A model generated the notes under the pieces. It worked only from the letters and a program-made list of their open reading frames with translations. It had not been told where the DNA came from and did no database searches. A stretch of DNA of 64,000 nt, from contig NZ_CP127294.1 of the NCBI RefSeq assembly GCF_030285625.1, forward strand, positions 6,666,001 to 6,730,000. Direction: 5' to 3'. Origin of the DNA: Amycolatopsis sp. 2-15 (lineage in GTDB: Bacteria > Actinomycetota > Actinomycetes > Mycobacteriales > Pseudonocardiaceae). Below, one piece after another: positions 34,654-44,171 of the stretch (positions within the stretch are counted from its first letter, which is position 1; each line of letters starts with the position of its first letter). The translations under genes were made by a program, and so were the position numbers.

Positions 34654-35548
34654 TCAAGAATCACGATATTGTCGGTACACCTCGCGCACCTGCGCCACGA
34701 TCCGCGGCAGCACCTGGGCGGCGGCCTCCAACGGCACGACGTGCCCGACACCCGGCAGCACCACGGCCGTGCCGTGTTCGAGACCGCCGACGAGGTGCTC
34801 GACGTCCGCGGCCGCCACTATCCGGTCCCGCTCCCCCACGATCGCAGTGACGGGCAAGGAACCCACGCGCGCCAGGGCCGCTTCGCGCGCGTACGCGTCG
34901 AGGGCCGGGCGGAACACCGCGACGGTGTGCGGCCAGTTGCGCCGGATCATCGTCACGGTCAGCTCCACGAGCTCCGGATCCGGGTCGTCGCCGAAGAGCC
35001 ACCAGCGCAGGCCCGCGCTCACCGCGCGGCTCGTGTGCTCACGCACCAGCCCGAGGAACTTGGCGCCCAGCACCAGTTCCAGGTCCTGCGCCAGCATCCC
35101 GAGCGCGCCCGGCCACGCCGCCGAAGCCTCCGTGGCGAGCCGCCCGGACGACGTCGCGAGCAGCACCAGCCCGGCCACGCGCGCGGCGAACAGCTCGGGA
35201 TGGCGTTGCGTGAGCGACATGATCGCGAGCCCGCCCATGTCGTGGCCCACCAGCACCACGCGACCCTCGGGCACCGCGCGTGCCAAGACTTTCGGCCAGG
35301 TCGTCGCCCAGCTGAGCCATGGTCGCGGTGCCGCGACCGGTGCGGCCGGACTTGCCGTGGCCGCGGTGGTCGTAGCCGACGACCGACAGCGGCTCGTCCA
35401 CCGCCTCCGGCAGCAGCGGCGCGATCCGGCCCCAGCTGCTCCGGTCGAGCGCGTAACCGTGCAGCAGCACCACGGTCACACCGGCCGACGGGTCACCCCA
35501 GCGCACCAGGTGCAGGGGTGTCCCGTCGGCGAGCGTGAACGCGGGCAA
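34654..35548 (-). pseudogene. Alpha/beta hydrolase, single-base frameshift
   Basis: The N-terminal part (TTG start at 35548) reads PAFTLADGTPLHLVRWGDP, VVLLHGYALDRSSWGRIAPLL and SVVGYDHRGHGKSGR, then leaves frame near 35290. The C-terminal part in another frame continues with EGRVVLVGHDMGGLAIMSL (nucleophile Asp-flanking elbow; here HDMG, where a GxSxG Ser is usual) and the catalytic His in LPGVGHVVPLEAA. Removing one base near 35293 joins the two into LAKVLARAVPEGR and gives a normal 297-residue alpha/beta hydrolase or epoxide-hydrolase-like enzyme (Asp nucleophile suggests the latter group). It may be decayed or a sequencing error. Confidence 0.8.
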
Positions 35549-35566
35549 CGCGGTCGTTTCCGGCGC

Positions 35567-36889
35567 TCAGGACGAACGCACGAACCGGTCCAGCACGCGC
35601 GTGCCGAACTTCAGCGCGTCCACCGGCACGCGCTCGTCCACGCCGTGGAAGAGCGCGGAGAAGTCGAGGTCCGCCGGCAGCTTCAGCGGCGCGAACCCGA
35701 AGTTGCGAATCCCGAGCTGCTGGAACGACTTCGCGTCGGTGCCGCCGGAAAGCATGTACGGCAGCGTGCGCGCGCCTGGGTCCTCGGCGAGCACCGCGGC
35801 GGTCATCGCGTCGACGAGCGCGCCGTCGAACGTGGTCTCCACCGGCGGGAGCTCCATCCACTCCTTCTCGATGTCCGGGCCGAGCAGCTCGTCGAGCTCA
35901 CGGTCGAACGCCTCGATGCGCCCGGGCAGGATGCGGCAGTCGACCGCGGCCTCGGCGACCGACGGGATCACGTTCGACTTGTAGCCGGCGGTGAGCATCG
36001 TCGGGTTCGCGGTGTCGCGCAGCGTCGCGCCGATCATGCGGGAGATGTTGCCCAGCTTGGCGACCGAACCCTCGAGGTCGTCCTCGGGGAAGTCCCAGCC
36101 GGTGATCTCGGTGACGCCGGCGAGGAACTCGCGCACGGAGTCGGTGAGCACCAGCGGAAACCGGTGGTTGCCGAGCTTCGCGACGGCCTCGGCGAGCTTG
36201 GTGACCGCGTTGTCGCGGTGGATCATCGAGCCGTGGCCCGCCGTGCCGCGCACGCGCAGCTTCATCCAGCGGATGCCCTTCTCGGCCGTCTCGATCACGT
36301 ACGCGCGCACGTCGTCCTTCAGCGTGATCGAGAACCCACCGACCTCGCTGATCGCTTCGGTGACGCCCTCGAACAGCTCGGGCCGGTTCTCCACCAGCCA
36401 CTGCGCGCCGTACTTGCCACCGGCCTCCTCGTCGGCGAGGAAGGCGAACACGATGTCGCGCGGGGGCACGATGCCGTGGATCTTGTAGTGGCGGGCCAGG
36501 GCCAGCGTCATGCCGACCATGCCCTTCATGTCCACCGCGCCGCGGCCCCAGACGTAGCCGTCCTGCACGGCGCCGGAGAACGGGTGCACTGACCACTCGG
36601 CCGGGTCGGCGGGCACGACGTCGAGGTGCCCGTGGATCAGCAGGCCCCCGCGCGACGGGTCGGCGCCGGCCAGCCGGACGATGACGTTGTGGCGGTCCTC
36701 ACCACCGGACTCGACGTAGGTGATCTCGTAGCCGGCGTCGGTGAGCTGCTCCGCGACGTACTCGGCGGCGGCGCGTTCGCCGATCAGGGTGTCGGGGTCT
36801 CCGGTGTTGGTGGTGTCGATGCGGATGAGGTCGCTGGTGAGCGTGACGGCCTCGTCAGCGGCGGCGTCGATCGAGTTCGGTTCGGTCAC
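35567..36889 (-). CDS. M20/M25/M40 family metallopeptidase
   Basis: The 440-residue protein has the complete M20 metal site: IHGHLDVVPADPAEWSV, GRGAVDMKGMVGM, AFLADEEAGGKYG, a dimerisation-domain RGTAGHGSMIHRDNAV, and LSGGTDAKSFQQLG near the C-terminus. It resembles the paralogue at 1695-3002 along its whole length, sharing HLDVVPAD, WGRGAVDMK and the HGVDERVPV segment. It is likely a cytoplasmic dipeptidase or acyl-amino-acid hydrolase. It follows a frameshifted GntR gene and precedes a frameshifted hydrolase, both on the same strand. Confidence 0.9.
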   Translation of the reverse strand: MTEPNSIDAAADEAVTLTSDLIRIDTTNTGDPDTLIGERAAAEYVAEQLTDAGYEITYVESGGEDRHNVIVRLAGADPSRGGLLIHGHLDVVPADPAEWSVHPFSGAVQDGYVWGRGAVDMKGMVGMTLALARHYKIHGIVPPRDIVFAFLADEEAGGKYGAQWLVENRPELFEGVTEAISEVGGFSITLKDDVRAYVIETAEKGIRWMKLRVRGTAGHGSMIHRDNAVTKLAEAVAKLGNHRFPLVLTDSVREFLAGVTEITGWDFPEDDLEGSVAKLGNISRMIGATLRDTANPTMLTAGYKSNVIPSVAEAAVDCRILPGRIEAFDRELDELLGPDIEKEWMELPPVETTFDGALVDAMTAAVLAEDPGARTLPYMLSGGTDAKSFQQLGIRNFGFAPLKLPADLDFSALFHGVDERVPVDALKFGTRVLDRFVRSS

Positions 36890-36938
36890 CCGACCTTCCT
36901 ATCATTCGCACCCGCCGGGGCGCGCCGCTCACGCCCGT

Positions 36939-37611
36939 TCAGGTCCGGTCAAGAGGCGAGACCACCTCGGAAACCGGCCGCAGGTGCTGGTTCAGGATCC
37001 GCAACGCCGTTTCCACGTCACCCGCGTCGAGGGCGGCCACAAGCTGGCGGTGCTCCGCGTCGATGATCAACAGCCGCTCCGGCCGCACTTCCAGCGCCCG
37101 GACGGCGACGCGCTGCTGGCGCGAACGGAGTGTGTCGTACAGCCATGTGAGCACGGCGTTGCCGGCGGCGTTCACGATCGCGCGGTGGACCGGCGGTCGA
37201 GCCCGGACGCGGCGAACCAGTCGCGTTCCGCGCCCGCGCGGTCCAAGTCCTCGATCAGGCCGGCCATCTCGGCGGGGGCACCGGCACCCGCGGCGCAGAC
37301 CTCGCTGATCGCGTGGCCTCGTTGAGCCGGCGGTTCTGGTAAACCTCTTCGAGCTCGCGCGCCGTGACCGTGCGGACCTGTGCGCCCTTGCGCGGCAGCA
37401 GGCTGATGAAGCTCTCGGCCTCGAGCCGGTGGAACGCTTCGCGTACCGGCGTCCGCGACACGCCGACCACCCCGGAGACCCACAGCTCGTCGAGGAACCG
37501 CCCGCCTTCCGGCTCGCCCGAGATGATCCCGTCGCGCAGCCAGGCGTACACCCGATCCCGAGCCGGTCCGCCGCCGTCGACCGGGACCGGCCGCGGTGCG
37601 GTGGTGATCAT
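36939..37611 (-). pseudogene. GntR/FCD-type regulator with two frameshifts
   Basis: The N-terminus (MITTAPRPVPVDGGGPARD... VSRTPVREAFHRLEAESFISLLPRKGAQV) is a GntR winged helix. The FCD effector domain is split over two other frames: GHAISEVCAAGAGAPAEMAGLIEDLDRAGAERDWFA and NAAGNAVLTWLYDTLRSRQQRVAV. Adding one base near 37316 (a lost G) and one near 37190 (a lost T) restores a 224-residue FadR-like protein: EVYQNRRLNEGHAISE and LDRRFHRAIVNAAGN. The total length (673) is two bases short of a multiple of three, consistent with this. It is either decayed or affected by sequence errors. Confidence 0.85.
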
Positions 37612-37625
37612 ACGTCTGAGCCGAG

Positions 37626-38237
37626 CTATTCGTCGTTCGCGCGGTGTGCGCCGAGGCCGATCTCCTTCACGGCCGCGGCCGCGCCCGGTGTGCTCGCCAG
37701 CCATCGCGCGAGCTCCAGCGCGACGGCGAGCTCGGTGCCCGCCGGTACGACCCGGTGGACCACCCCCCACTTCGCCGCCGCGGCGGCCGTGAGTTTCCCG
37801 TCGCCGCGGCGAAGTTCGGCAACGGCCTCTTCGGACAGTCGCGCCGGGAGCGCCGTGCCGAGCGGGCCGGGCACCACGAACTCCGCGTGCCGGGCCGCCA
37901 CGATCAAATCCGTCATCAGCGCCAGCTCGAAGCCGCCGCCGCGGGCGACGCCGTTCACCGCGGCGATCAGCGGCTTGCCGATGCGGAAGAAGTCCGCGAC
38001 GCCGGCCAGTCCACCGGCTCCGGGTGCGAGGTCCCAGCCGGCCGAGAAGTACTCGCTGCCCGCACCCGTGACCACGCCGGCGTGCACCGCGGGGTCGTCG
38101 CGCAACCGCGCCCAGGCGGCGTAGAGCTCGAAGCTGACGCGGGAGTCGATGGCATTGTCGCCAGGCCAGTCGATCGTCGCCACAAGAACGCCGTCGACTA
38201 CCTCGGTGCGGACAGCACCCGGTGGCGCGGTGGTCAT
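37626..38237 (-). CDS. Shortened enoyl-CoA hydratase/isomerase family protein
   Basis: A 203-residue crotonase-family protein, against about 250 usually. It contains the oxyanion region AGWDLAPG and VNGVARGGGFELALMTDLIVAARHAEFVVP, including the Glu equivalent to the first catalytic Glu of enoyl-CoA hydratase. The next segment, normally PEVxLGIxPxAGG with the second Glu, is replaced by GPLGTALPARL, and the C-terminal helices are cut short. The frame is intact. It may be a decayed enzyme or a crotonase with another reaction. It lies between a damaged GntR gene and the carnitine operon, to which the CaiD-like sequence could have belonged. Confidence 0.75.
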   Translation of the reverse strand: MTTAPPGAVRTEVVDGVLVATIDWPGDNAIDSRVSFELYAAWARLRDDPAVHAGVVTGAGSEYFSAGWDLAPGAGGLAGVADFFRIGKPLIAAVNGVARGGGFELALMTDLIVAARHAEFVVPGPLGTALPARLSEEAVAELRRGDGKLTAAAAAKWGVVHRVVPAGTELAVALELARWLASTPGAAAAVKEIGLGAHRANDE

Positions 38238-38405
38238 GGTTTTCCCGGTGGTGCGGAGGGATTCGGCCCGGCGCTCCGGACGTTAGCCGCCTCGCCGACG
38301 GCGGTCAAACCGGGGGCCCGACTGACCCGGCAGTCAAGCCACGATCGCAATTCCGTTCCACACCAACGAAATCCAGCAAACGTTACGCCGCAGGTGGCGT
38401 GAGTA

Positions 38406-38420
38406 TTGCGATAATCGCAA
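38406..38420. promoter_or_regulatory. 15-bp palindrome, candidate operator of the XRE-TetR regulator
   Basis: TTGCGATAATCGCAA is a perfect palindrome (7-bp arms, one central base) 22 bases before the regulator start. A half-site ATCGCAA occurs at 38344-38350. The position suits autoregulation of the operon starting at 38443. Confidence 0.72.
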
Positions 38421-38442
38421 CGCGGGGTTACGGTCTTCCGGC

Positions 38443-39303
38443 ATGGACGAGGCGGAGGAGCTGCGGACCAGGGTCCGGGAGCTGATCCGGTCCATGCCGG
38501 GAGCCCAGCGGGAGTTCGCCGCCGCCATCGGGCTCGACGAGACGAAGTTGTCCAAGGCGCTGACCGGCACCCGACGGTTCTCGCCGCACGAGCTGGTCCG
38601 GGTCGCCGAGTACTGCGGCGTCACGGTCAACTGGCTGCTCAACGGCAGCGACGACGCGAAGACCGTGACGGCGGTCCCCGCGCTCGCCGCGCGTCCGGAG
38701 AGCGATCCCGCGCACCACACGCAGTCCGAGCCGCGACGGCGGATCCTCGAGACGGCGTGGCTGCTCATCGCCGAGCGCGGCTACCACCGCGTACGCATCT
38801 CCGATATCGCGGAGGCGTGCGGCACGAGCACCGCCACCATCCACTACCACTTCCCCAGCAAGGCGGAAGTGCTCAACGAAGCGTTGCGGCGCAACGTGAA
38901 GCTCGCCTTCGACCGCCAGGTCGCGGAGCTGCACGCCGTCGACGACGCCCACGACCGGCTGCTCAGGCTGGTCGAACTGCAACTCCCGGCCGACGGCGTG
39001 CTGCGCGCCGAGTGGTCGGTCTGGCTTCAGGTGTGGAACGAGGTGTCCCTCGCCCCGGAGCTGCGGTCGCTCTACACCGATTCCTACGACCGCTGGCACC
39101 GGACGATCCTCATGACCATCCGCACCGGCCAGGAGCAGCACGCGTTCCGCGTGGCCGATCCGGAGGCCGCCACCGAGCAGCTCACGGCGCTGATCGACGG
39201 CCTCGGCATCCAGGTGCTGACCCGCAAGCCCGGCAGCACCGTGGCCACCATGCGCGCGCACCTGCACGACTTCATCGAACGGTCGATCGTCAAGGGAGCC
39301 TGA
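38443..39303 (+). CDS. Fused XRE-TetR transcriptional regulator
   Basis: The 286-residue protein combines two DNA-binding modules. Residues about 5-70 form an XRE/Cro-type HTH ([48 protein letters not shown]). Residues about 95-145 form a TetR HTH ([40 protein letters not shown]), followed by a helical effector domain. It overlaps the DUF849 gene by one base (TGATG) and is the first gene of the carnitine-type operon. A palindrome just upstream is a likely binding site. It probably represses the operon and responds to carnitine, a CoA thioester or betaine; the actual ligand is unknown. Confidence 0.88.
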   Translation: MDEAEELRTRVRELIRSMPGAQREFAAAIGLDETKLSKALTGTRRFSPHELVRVAEYCGVTVNWLLNGSDDAKTVTAVPALAARPESDPAHHTQSEPRRRILETAWLLIAERGYHRVRISDIAEACGTSTATIHYHFPSKAEVLNEALRRNVKLAFDRQVAELHAVDDAHDRLLRLVELQLPADGVLRAEWSVWLQVWNEVSLAPELRSLYTDSYDRWHRTILMTIRTGQEQHAFRVADPEAATEQLTALIDGLGIQVLTRKPGSTVATMRAHLHDFIERSIVKGA

Positions 39304-40196
39304 TGAACCACGAGGTCATCGTGACCTGCGCCCTCACCGGCGCGGGCGACACCGTCGGCCGGAGTCCCCACGTGCCGGTCACGCCGGCGCAGATCGCCAC
39401 GAGCGCGATCGAAGCGGCGGAAGCCGGCGCGGCCGTCGTCCACATCCACGTCCGCGAGCCCGGGACCGGGGCTCCGTCGCGCGAAGTGGCGCTGTACGCC
39501 GACGCCGTGCGGCTGATCCGGGAGTCCGGAGTGGACGTGGTCGTGAACCTGACCGCCGGGATGGGCGGCGACCTCGTGCTCGACGAGGAGGATCCGCTCA
39601 AGCCGGTCGACGGCACGGATCTGGTCAACGCCCTCGACCGCCTGCCGCACGTCGAGGAGCTGCTGCCCGACATCTGCACGCTCGACTGCGGTTCGCTCAA
39701 CTTCGGCGAAGGCAGCCAGCTCTACGTGTCCACTCCGGACATGCTTCGCACCGGGGCGAAACGCATCCAGGAGCTCGGCGTGAAGCCGGAGCTGGAGATC
39801 TTCGACACCGGGCACCTGTGGTTCGCCTCGAAGATGGTCGAGGAAGGCCTGATCGACGCGCCGCCACTGTTCCAGCTGTGCATGGGCATCCCGTACGGCG
39901 CGCCCGCTGACCCCGGGCTGCTGCAGGCGATGGTGAAGCTGCTGCCCGAGGGCGCGCAGTGGGCGTCGTTCGCGATCGGGCGCGACCAGATGCCGTGGGT
40001 GGCGCAGTCGGTGCTGCTCGGCGGGCACGTGCGCGTCGGGCTCGAAGACAACCTCTACCTCGCCCGCGGGGTGAAGGCGACCAACGGGCAGCTGGTGGAG
40101 CGCGCCGTGCAGATCGTCGAGAACCTCGGCGCCGGCATCGCCACCCCCGACCGGGCCCGCGAGATCCTCGGCCTCAAGGAGCGTGTCCGTGCCTGA
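39303..40196 (+). CDS. Beta-keto acid cleavage enzyme (DUF849/BKACE), probable 3-dehydrocarnitine cleavage enzyme
   Basis: The 297-residue protein is a zinc-dependent BKACE enzyme: [49 protein letters not shown] carries the two zinc His, and [15 protein letters not shown] and [15 protein letters not shown] match the family. These enzymes condense a beta-keto acid with acetyl-CoA and release acetoacetate and a new CoA ester. Next to an L-carnitine-dehydrogenase-like gene and a thioesterase, the known group is the one acting on 3-dehydrocarnitine to give betainyl-CoA. Specificity is inferred from the neighbours. Confidence 0.9.
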   Translation: MNHEVIVTCALTGAGDTVGRSPHVPVTPAQIATSAIEAAEAGAAVVHIHVREPGTGAPSREVALYADAVRLIRESGVDVVVNLTAGMGGDLVLDEEDPLKPVDGTDLVNALDRLPHVEELLPDICTLDCGSLNFGEGSQLYVSTPDMLRTGAKRIQELGVKPELEIFDTGHLWFASKMVEEGLIDAPPLFQLCMGIPYGAPADPGLLQAMVKLLPEGAQWASFAIGRDQMPWVAQSVLLGGHVRVGLEDNLYLARGVKATNGQLVERAVQIVENLGAGIATPDRAREILGLKERVRA

Positions 40197-41133
40197 CGTA
40201 TCCACTGTGGACACCGTCGCGTGCGTCGGCGCGGGCGTGATCGGCGGCGGCTGGGTGGCGCACTTCCTCGCCCGCGGCTACCGCGTCCGCGCCTGGGACC
40301 CCGCGCCCGACGCGGCGGCGAAGCTGGACCGGCTCGTCGACGCGGCCTGGCCCGCCCTCACTTCGCTGGGCCTGGCCGACGGCGCGAGCCGCGACGCCCT
40401 CACGGTCACCGCCACGCTCGCGGAGGCGGTCGAGGGTGCCGGGTTCGTCCAGGAAAGCGCTCCCGAAGACCTGCCGCTCAAGCAGAAGCTGCTGGCCGAC
40501 GTCGACGCCGTCACCCCCGTGGATGTCGTGATCGCGTCGTCCACCTCGGGCTACGGCATGACCGAGATGCAGGTCGCGGCGAAGACGCCGGAACGGCTCG
40601 TGGTCGGGCACCCGTTCAACCCGCCGTATCTCATCCCGCTGGTCGAGGTCGTGGGCGGGAAGCTCACCGCGCCGTGGGCCGTCGCGCGGGCGAGCGACTT
40701 CTACCGGCACGTCGGCAAGACCGTGATCACGCCTGCCCGCGAGGTGCCGGGGTTCATCGCCAACCGGCTACAGGAGGCGCTCTGGCGCGAGGCGCTGCAC
40801 ATGGTCGCGAACGGCGAAGCCACGGTGGAGCAGATCGACACCGCGATCACCGACGGACCGGGCCTGCGCTGGCCGGTGCAGGGGCCGATGCTCACGTTCC
40901 ACCTCGCGGGCGGTGAAGGCGGCATGGCGCACATGCTGGACCACTTCGGACCGTCGCTGAAGGCGCCGTGGACGCGGCTCGAGGCGCCGGAGCTCACGAC
41001 CGAGCTGCGCGACGCCGTGGTCGACGGCTGTGAGGACGAGGCCGCGCCGCGCACGATCGCCGACCTCGTGGCCGAGCGGGACCGGGCGATCATCGCCATC
41101 CAGCGCGCCGTCGGCGAGGCCCGCCGTGGGTGA
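40189..41133 (+). CDS. lcdH: L-carnitine dehydrogenase-like 3-hydroxyacyl-CoA dehydrogenase family protein
   Basis: The 314-residue enzyme has the NAD loop [43 protein letters not shown], and the catalytic region [16 protein letters not shown]...[20 protein letters not shown] with the His of the HP-FNPP motif. The C-terminal helical domain ([40 protein letters not shown]) is that of L-carnitine dehydrogenases, which oxidise carnitine to 3-dehydrocarnitine. GTG 40189 fits an AAGGAG seven bases upstream; GTG 40183 is an alternative. It overlaps both the BKACE and thioesterase genes. Confidence 0.86.
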   Translation: MPDVSTVDTVACVGAGVIGGGWVAHFLARGYRVRAWDPAPDAAAKLDRLVDAAWPALTSLGLADGASRDALTVTATLAEAVEGAGFVQESAPEDLPLKQKLLADVDAVTPVDVVIASSTSGYGMTEMQVAAKTPERLVVGHPFNPPYLIPLVEVVGGKLTAPWAVARASDFYRHVGKTVITPAREVPGFIANRLQEALWREALHMVANGEATVEQIDTAITDGPGLRWPVQGPMLTFHLAGGEGGMAHMLDHFGPSLKAPWTRLEAPELTTELRDAVVDGCEDEAAPRTIADLVAERDRAIIAIQRAVGEARRG

Positions 41134-41560
41134 GGTCCTGGTGCACCACGACCGCGTCCGTCCCGAGTGGATCGACTACAACGGACACCTCTCCGAGCCC
41201 TATTACGTGCTGGTGTTCGGAGACGCCACCACGGCGTTGATGGACGCCGTCGGCCTCGATCCCGCCTACCGCGAGAGCACCGGGGCTTCGCTGTACACCG
41301 TTGAGGCGCACGTGCGGTACCTGCGTGAGGTAGGGCCCGACGCCGAGCTGGCCGTGGCGACCTCCGTGCTGGCCGTCGGGGCGAAGAAGGTGCGGCTGTG
41401 GCACGAGCTGCACGTGGGCGGTGAGCTCGTGGCGACGGAGGAACTGCTGTGCCTGCACGTCGCCGAGGGCAGGGCCTCGCCGTTCCCCGAAGCCGTCGTC
41501 GAGCGGCTCGGCGCCCACCTCGCGCCGCTGCCCGACCACGCCGGGCGGGCCATCGCCTGA
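41126..41560 (+). CDS. 4HBT hot-dog thioesterase, probable betainyl-CoA thioesterase
   Basis: The 144-residue protein has the hot-dog pattern: HHDRVRPEWIDYNGHLSEPYYVLVFGDATTALMDAVGLD, with the catalytic Asp-x-x-x-His-like DYNGHL segment, then YTVEAHVRYLREVGPDAELAVATSVL and the dimer strand. In carnitine gene clusters the thioesterase releases glycine betaine from betainyl-CoA. Its GTG start lies inside the end of the dehydrogenase gene (8-base overlap). The product betaine could serve as osmoprotectant or carbon and nitrogen source. Assignment rests on family and context. Confidence 0.84.
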   Translation: MGEVLVHHDRVRPEWIDYNGHLSEPYYVLVFGDATTALMDAVGLDPAYRESTGASLYTVEAHVRYLREVGPDAELAVATSVLAVGAKKVRLWHELHVGGELVATEELLCLHVAEGRASPFPEAVVERLGAHLAPLPDHAGRAIA

Positions 41561-41607
41561 CGCTCTGCCGAACCCCCACCCGGCCAGCCTCCCACCGGAA
41601 GACACCC

Positions 41608-43206
41608 ATGGAAGAACGATGTGAGCCGAACTCCCTCTCGCGCCGCCGGTTCCTCACGGCGGCGCTCGGCGGTGCCGCCGAGCTCGGCGCCGCTCCCCTG
41701 CTTGCCGCGTGCGGCGGTTCCGGCGTCGCGGCCGCCGCGCCGAGCGGGCCACCGCGGCGCGGCGGCACCCTGCGCGTCGGCGTGACCGGCGGCGGCGCGT
41801 CCGACACGCTCGACCCGCACGTCCCCGTGGCGAACCCGGACATCGCCCGCGTGCTCAACCTCTACGAACCGTTGCTGCTGCGCGACCACGACTACAAGCT
41901 GCAGATGCTGGTCGCCGAATCGCTCACGTCGTCGCCGGACGCGCGGACGTGGACCGCCGTACTGCGCGACGGGGTGCGATTCCACGACGGCCGTGCAGTG
42001 ACCCCCGCCGACGTCGTGGCGACGTTCAAGCGGATCACGGACCCGAAGGACCCCAAGAGCGGCGCCGCCAGCCTGACCATGCTCGGCCAGGTGGTGCCGA
42101 CGGGCGAGCGGACCGTCGAGTTCCGGCTCACCGAACCCAACGCCGGCTTCGACGACCTGCTCGGCCAGTACTCCCTGGGCATCGTGCCGGCCGACTTCGA
42201 CGTGAAGCGCCCGATCGGCACGGGGCCGTTCCGGCTCAAGGAGTTCACCGCCGGGCTGCAGAGCACGTTCGTGCGCAACGACCACTACTGGCGGCCCGGG
42301 CAGCCCTACCTCGACGAGCTGGTGCTGATCAACTTCGCCGAGGACGACGCCCGGATCAACGCGCTGCTCTCGTCCCAGGTGGACGCGATCGACCAGGTGC
42401 CGGTCGCGCTGGTCGACGTGCTGCGCAGCGACCCGCGCATGCGCGTGCTGCGCTCGGCCACGGGCACGTGGCTGCCGTTCACGATGCGCGTGGATCGGCC
42501 GCCGTTCGACGACGTGCGCGTGCGCCAGGCGCTGCGGCTGGTCGTGGACCGCGACGAGATGATCAACCAGGTCCTGAGCGGTCAGGGCCGGCCCGGCAAC
42601 GACCTCTACGCGCCGTTCGACCCGGCATACGATTCGCAGCTGCCGCAACGCAAACAGGACATCCCGGCCGCGAAGCGACTGCTGGCCGAAGCCGGGCACG
42701 AGAACCTCGACATCGAGCTCGTCACCGCGCCCATCCAGGCCGGCGCGGTCGAGGCGGCGCAGGTGTTCCAGCAGCAGGCCAAGGCGGCGGGCGTGACCGT
42801 GCGCATCCGCAAGGTCGACACCACCACGTTCTACGGCGAGAACTACCTGTCCTGGGACTTCGCACAGGATTTCTGGTACACCCGCAACTATCTGCCCCAG
42901 GTCGCGAACGGTTCGCTGCCGAAATCGCCGTACAACGAAACCCATTGGCAGGACCCGCAGTTCACCGACCTCGTCACGCGCGCGAGCGCCACTGTGGACA
43001 CCGCGGACCGCACGGCCCTGCTGCACCAGGCCCAGCGGATCGAGTACGAACGCGGCGGCCTCATCGTGTGGGGTTTCGTGGACCAGGTGGACGCCCACCA
43101 GGTCTACGTGGCGGGTCTCGTGCCCGACCGGACGGGGATCTCGCTGTCCGGCTACCAGTTCCGGGAAGCCTGGCTCGGCACAGCACCGGCCACCACAGGA
43201 AAGTGA
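41608..43206 (+). CDS. ABC transporter substrate-binding lipoprotein, family 5
   Basis: The 532-residue binding protein has a twin-arginine leader (SRRRFLTAALGG) with lipobox LLAAC, Cys35, so it should be exported folded and lipid-anchored. SBP_bac_5 motifs follow: GGTLRVGVTGGG, VAESLTSSPDARTWTAVLRDGVRFHDG, GTGPFRLKEF, and VRQALRLVVDRDEMI. It is the first transporter gene of the operon and shares a transcript with the carnitine enzymes. Although the family is named for peptides, members also bind amines and other metabolites. Carnitine or acylcarnitine is my inference. Confidence 0.9.
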   Translation: MEERCEPNSLSRRRFLTAALGGAAELGAAPLLAACGGSGVAAAAPSGPPRRGGTLRVGVTGGGASDTLDPHVPVANPDIARVLNLYEPLLLRDHDYKLQMLVAESLTSSPDARTWTAVLRDGVRFHDGRAVTPADVVATFKRITDPKDPKSGAASLTMLGQVVPTGERTVEFRLTEPNAGFDDLLGQYSLGIVPADFDVKRPIGTGPFRLKEFTAGLQSTFVRNDHYWRPGQPYLDELVLINFAEDDARINALLSSQVDAIDQVPVALVDVLRSDPRMRVLRSATGTWLPFTMRVDRPPFDDVRVRQALRLVVDRDEMINQVLSGQGRPGNDLYAPFDPAYDSQLPQRKQDIPAAKRLLAEAGHENLDIELVTAPIQAGAVEAAQVFQQQAKAAGVTVRIRKVDTTTFYGENYLSWDFAQDFWYTRNYLPQVANGSLPKSPYNETHWQDPQFTDLVTRASATVDTADRTALLHQAQRIEYERGGLIVWGFVDQVDAHQVYVAGLVPDRTGISLSGYQFREAWLGTAPATTGK

Positions 43207-43214
43207 GGTGCGGC

Positions 43215-44171
43215 ATGACCCGGATGATCGTGAAGCGGCTGCTCGTGAGCCTCGTGGTGCTGTGGCTGGTCACGTTGCTCGTGTTCGTCGCGACGCTGCT
43301 GCTGCCGGGTGACCCGGCGCGCGCCATCCTGGGCCAGCAGGCGACACCGGAGCGGATCGCCGCGCTGCAGCACCAGCTGCACCTCGACGAGCCGGTCTGG
43401 CAGCGCTACCTCAGCTGGCTCGGCGGGCTGTTCACCGGCGACCTCGGCACCTCGACGTCCACGCAGGGCCCGGTGACGACGTTGCTGGGCGACCGGATCG
43501 TGGCCTCGCTCGTGCTGCTCGTGCTCGCCGCGGTGATCGCGACACCGCTCGGGCTGGCGCTGGGTACCTGGAGCTCGATGCGGCGTGGCCGGGCCGCGGA
43601 CCAGACCGTGTCCGGCATCAGCCTGGTGATCGCCGCGCTGCCGGAGTTCGTGATCGGCGTGGCGCTGATCGTGCTGTTCGCGACCACGGTGTTCAAGGTC
43701 CTGCCTTCGGTCACGCTGACCGCGCCCGGCGAACCGGTGTGGCGGCAGCCGAGCCAGCTCGTGCTGCCGGTGGCGACGCTCGTGCTGGTGGTGACGCCCT
43801 ACATCACGCGGATGATGCGGGCGACCATGAACGAGGTCCTCGATTCCGGCTACGTCGAGATGGCCCGGCTCAAGGGGGTGCGCGAGCGGACCGTGCTGCT
43901 GCGGCACGCCTTGCCGCACGCGCTGGGTCCCGTCGCGCAGGTCGTGGCGCTGCAGCTCGCTTGGCTGGCCGGCGGGGTCGTGGTGGTCGAGTTCCTCTTC
44001 CGCTATCCCGGCATCGGGCAGTCGCTGATCGACGCGGTCAGCAAACGCGACGTCGCCGTGGTCCAGGCCGTGACGCTGATCATCGCCGCGGTGTACATCG
44101 TGGTGAACCTGCTCGCCGACGTGGTCGGCATCCTCGCGAACCCCAAGCTGCGGACGGAGGCGAGCCGATGA
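43215..44171 (+). CDS. ABC transporter permease (DppB-like)
   Basis: The 318-residue inner-membrane protein has six predicted helices. It opens with IVKRLLVSLVVLWLVTLLVFVATLLLPGDPARAILGQQAT and contains the ATPase-coupling EAA loop MNEVLDSGYVEMARLKGVRERTVLLRHALPHAL. It pairs with the permease that follows to form the channel of a peptide-type importer. GAGG precedes the ATG. It starts eight bases after the binding-protein stop and overlaps the next gene by four bases (ATGA). Confidence 0.92.
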   Translation: MTRMIVKRLLVSLVVLWLVTLLVFVATLLLPGDPARAILGQQATPERIAALQHQLHLDEPVWQRYLSWLGGLFTGDLGTSTSTQGPVTTLLGDRIVASLVLLVLAAVIATPLGLALGTWSSMRRGRAADQTVSGISLVIAALPEFVIGVALIVLFATTVFKVLPSVTLTAPGEPVWRQPSQLVLPVATLVLVVTPYITRMMRATMNEVLDSGYVEMARLKGVRERTVLLRHALPHALGPVAQVVALQLAWLAGGVVVVEFLFRYPGIGQSLIDAVSKRDVAVVQAVTLIIAAVYIVVNLLADVVGILANPKLRTEASR

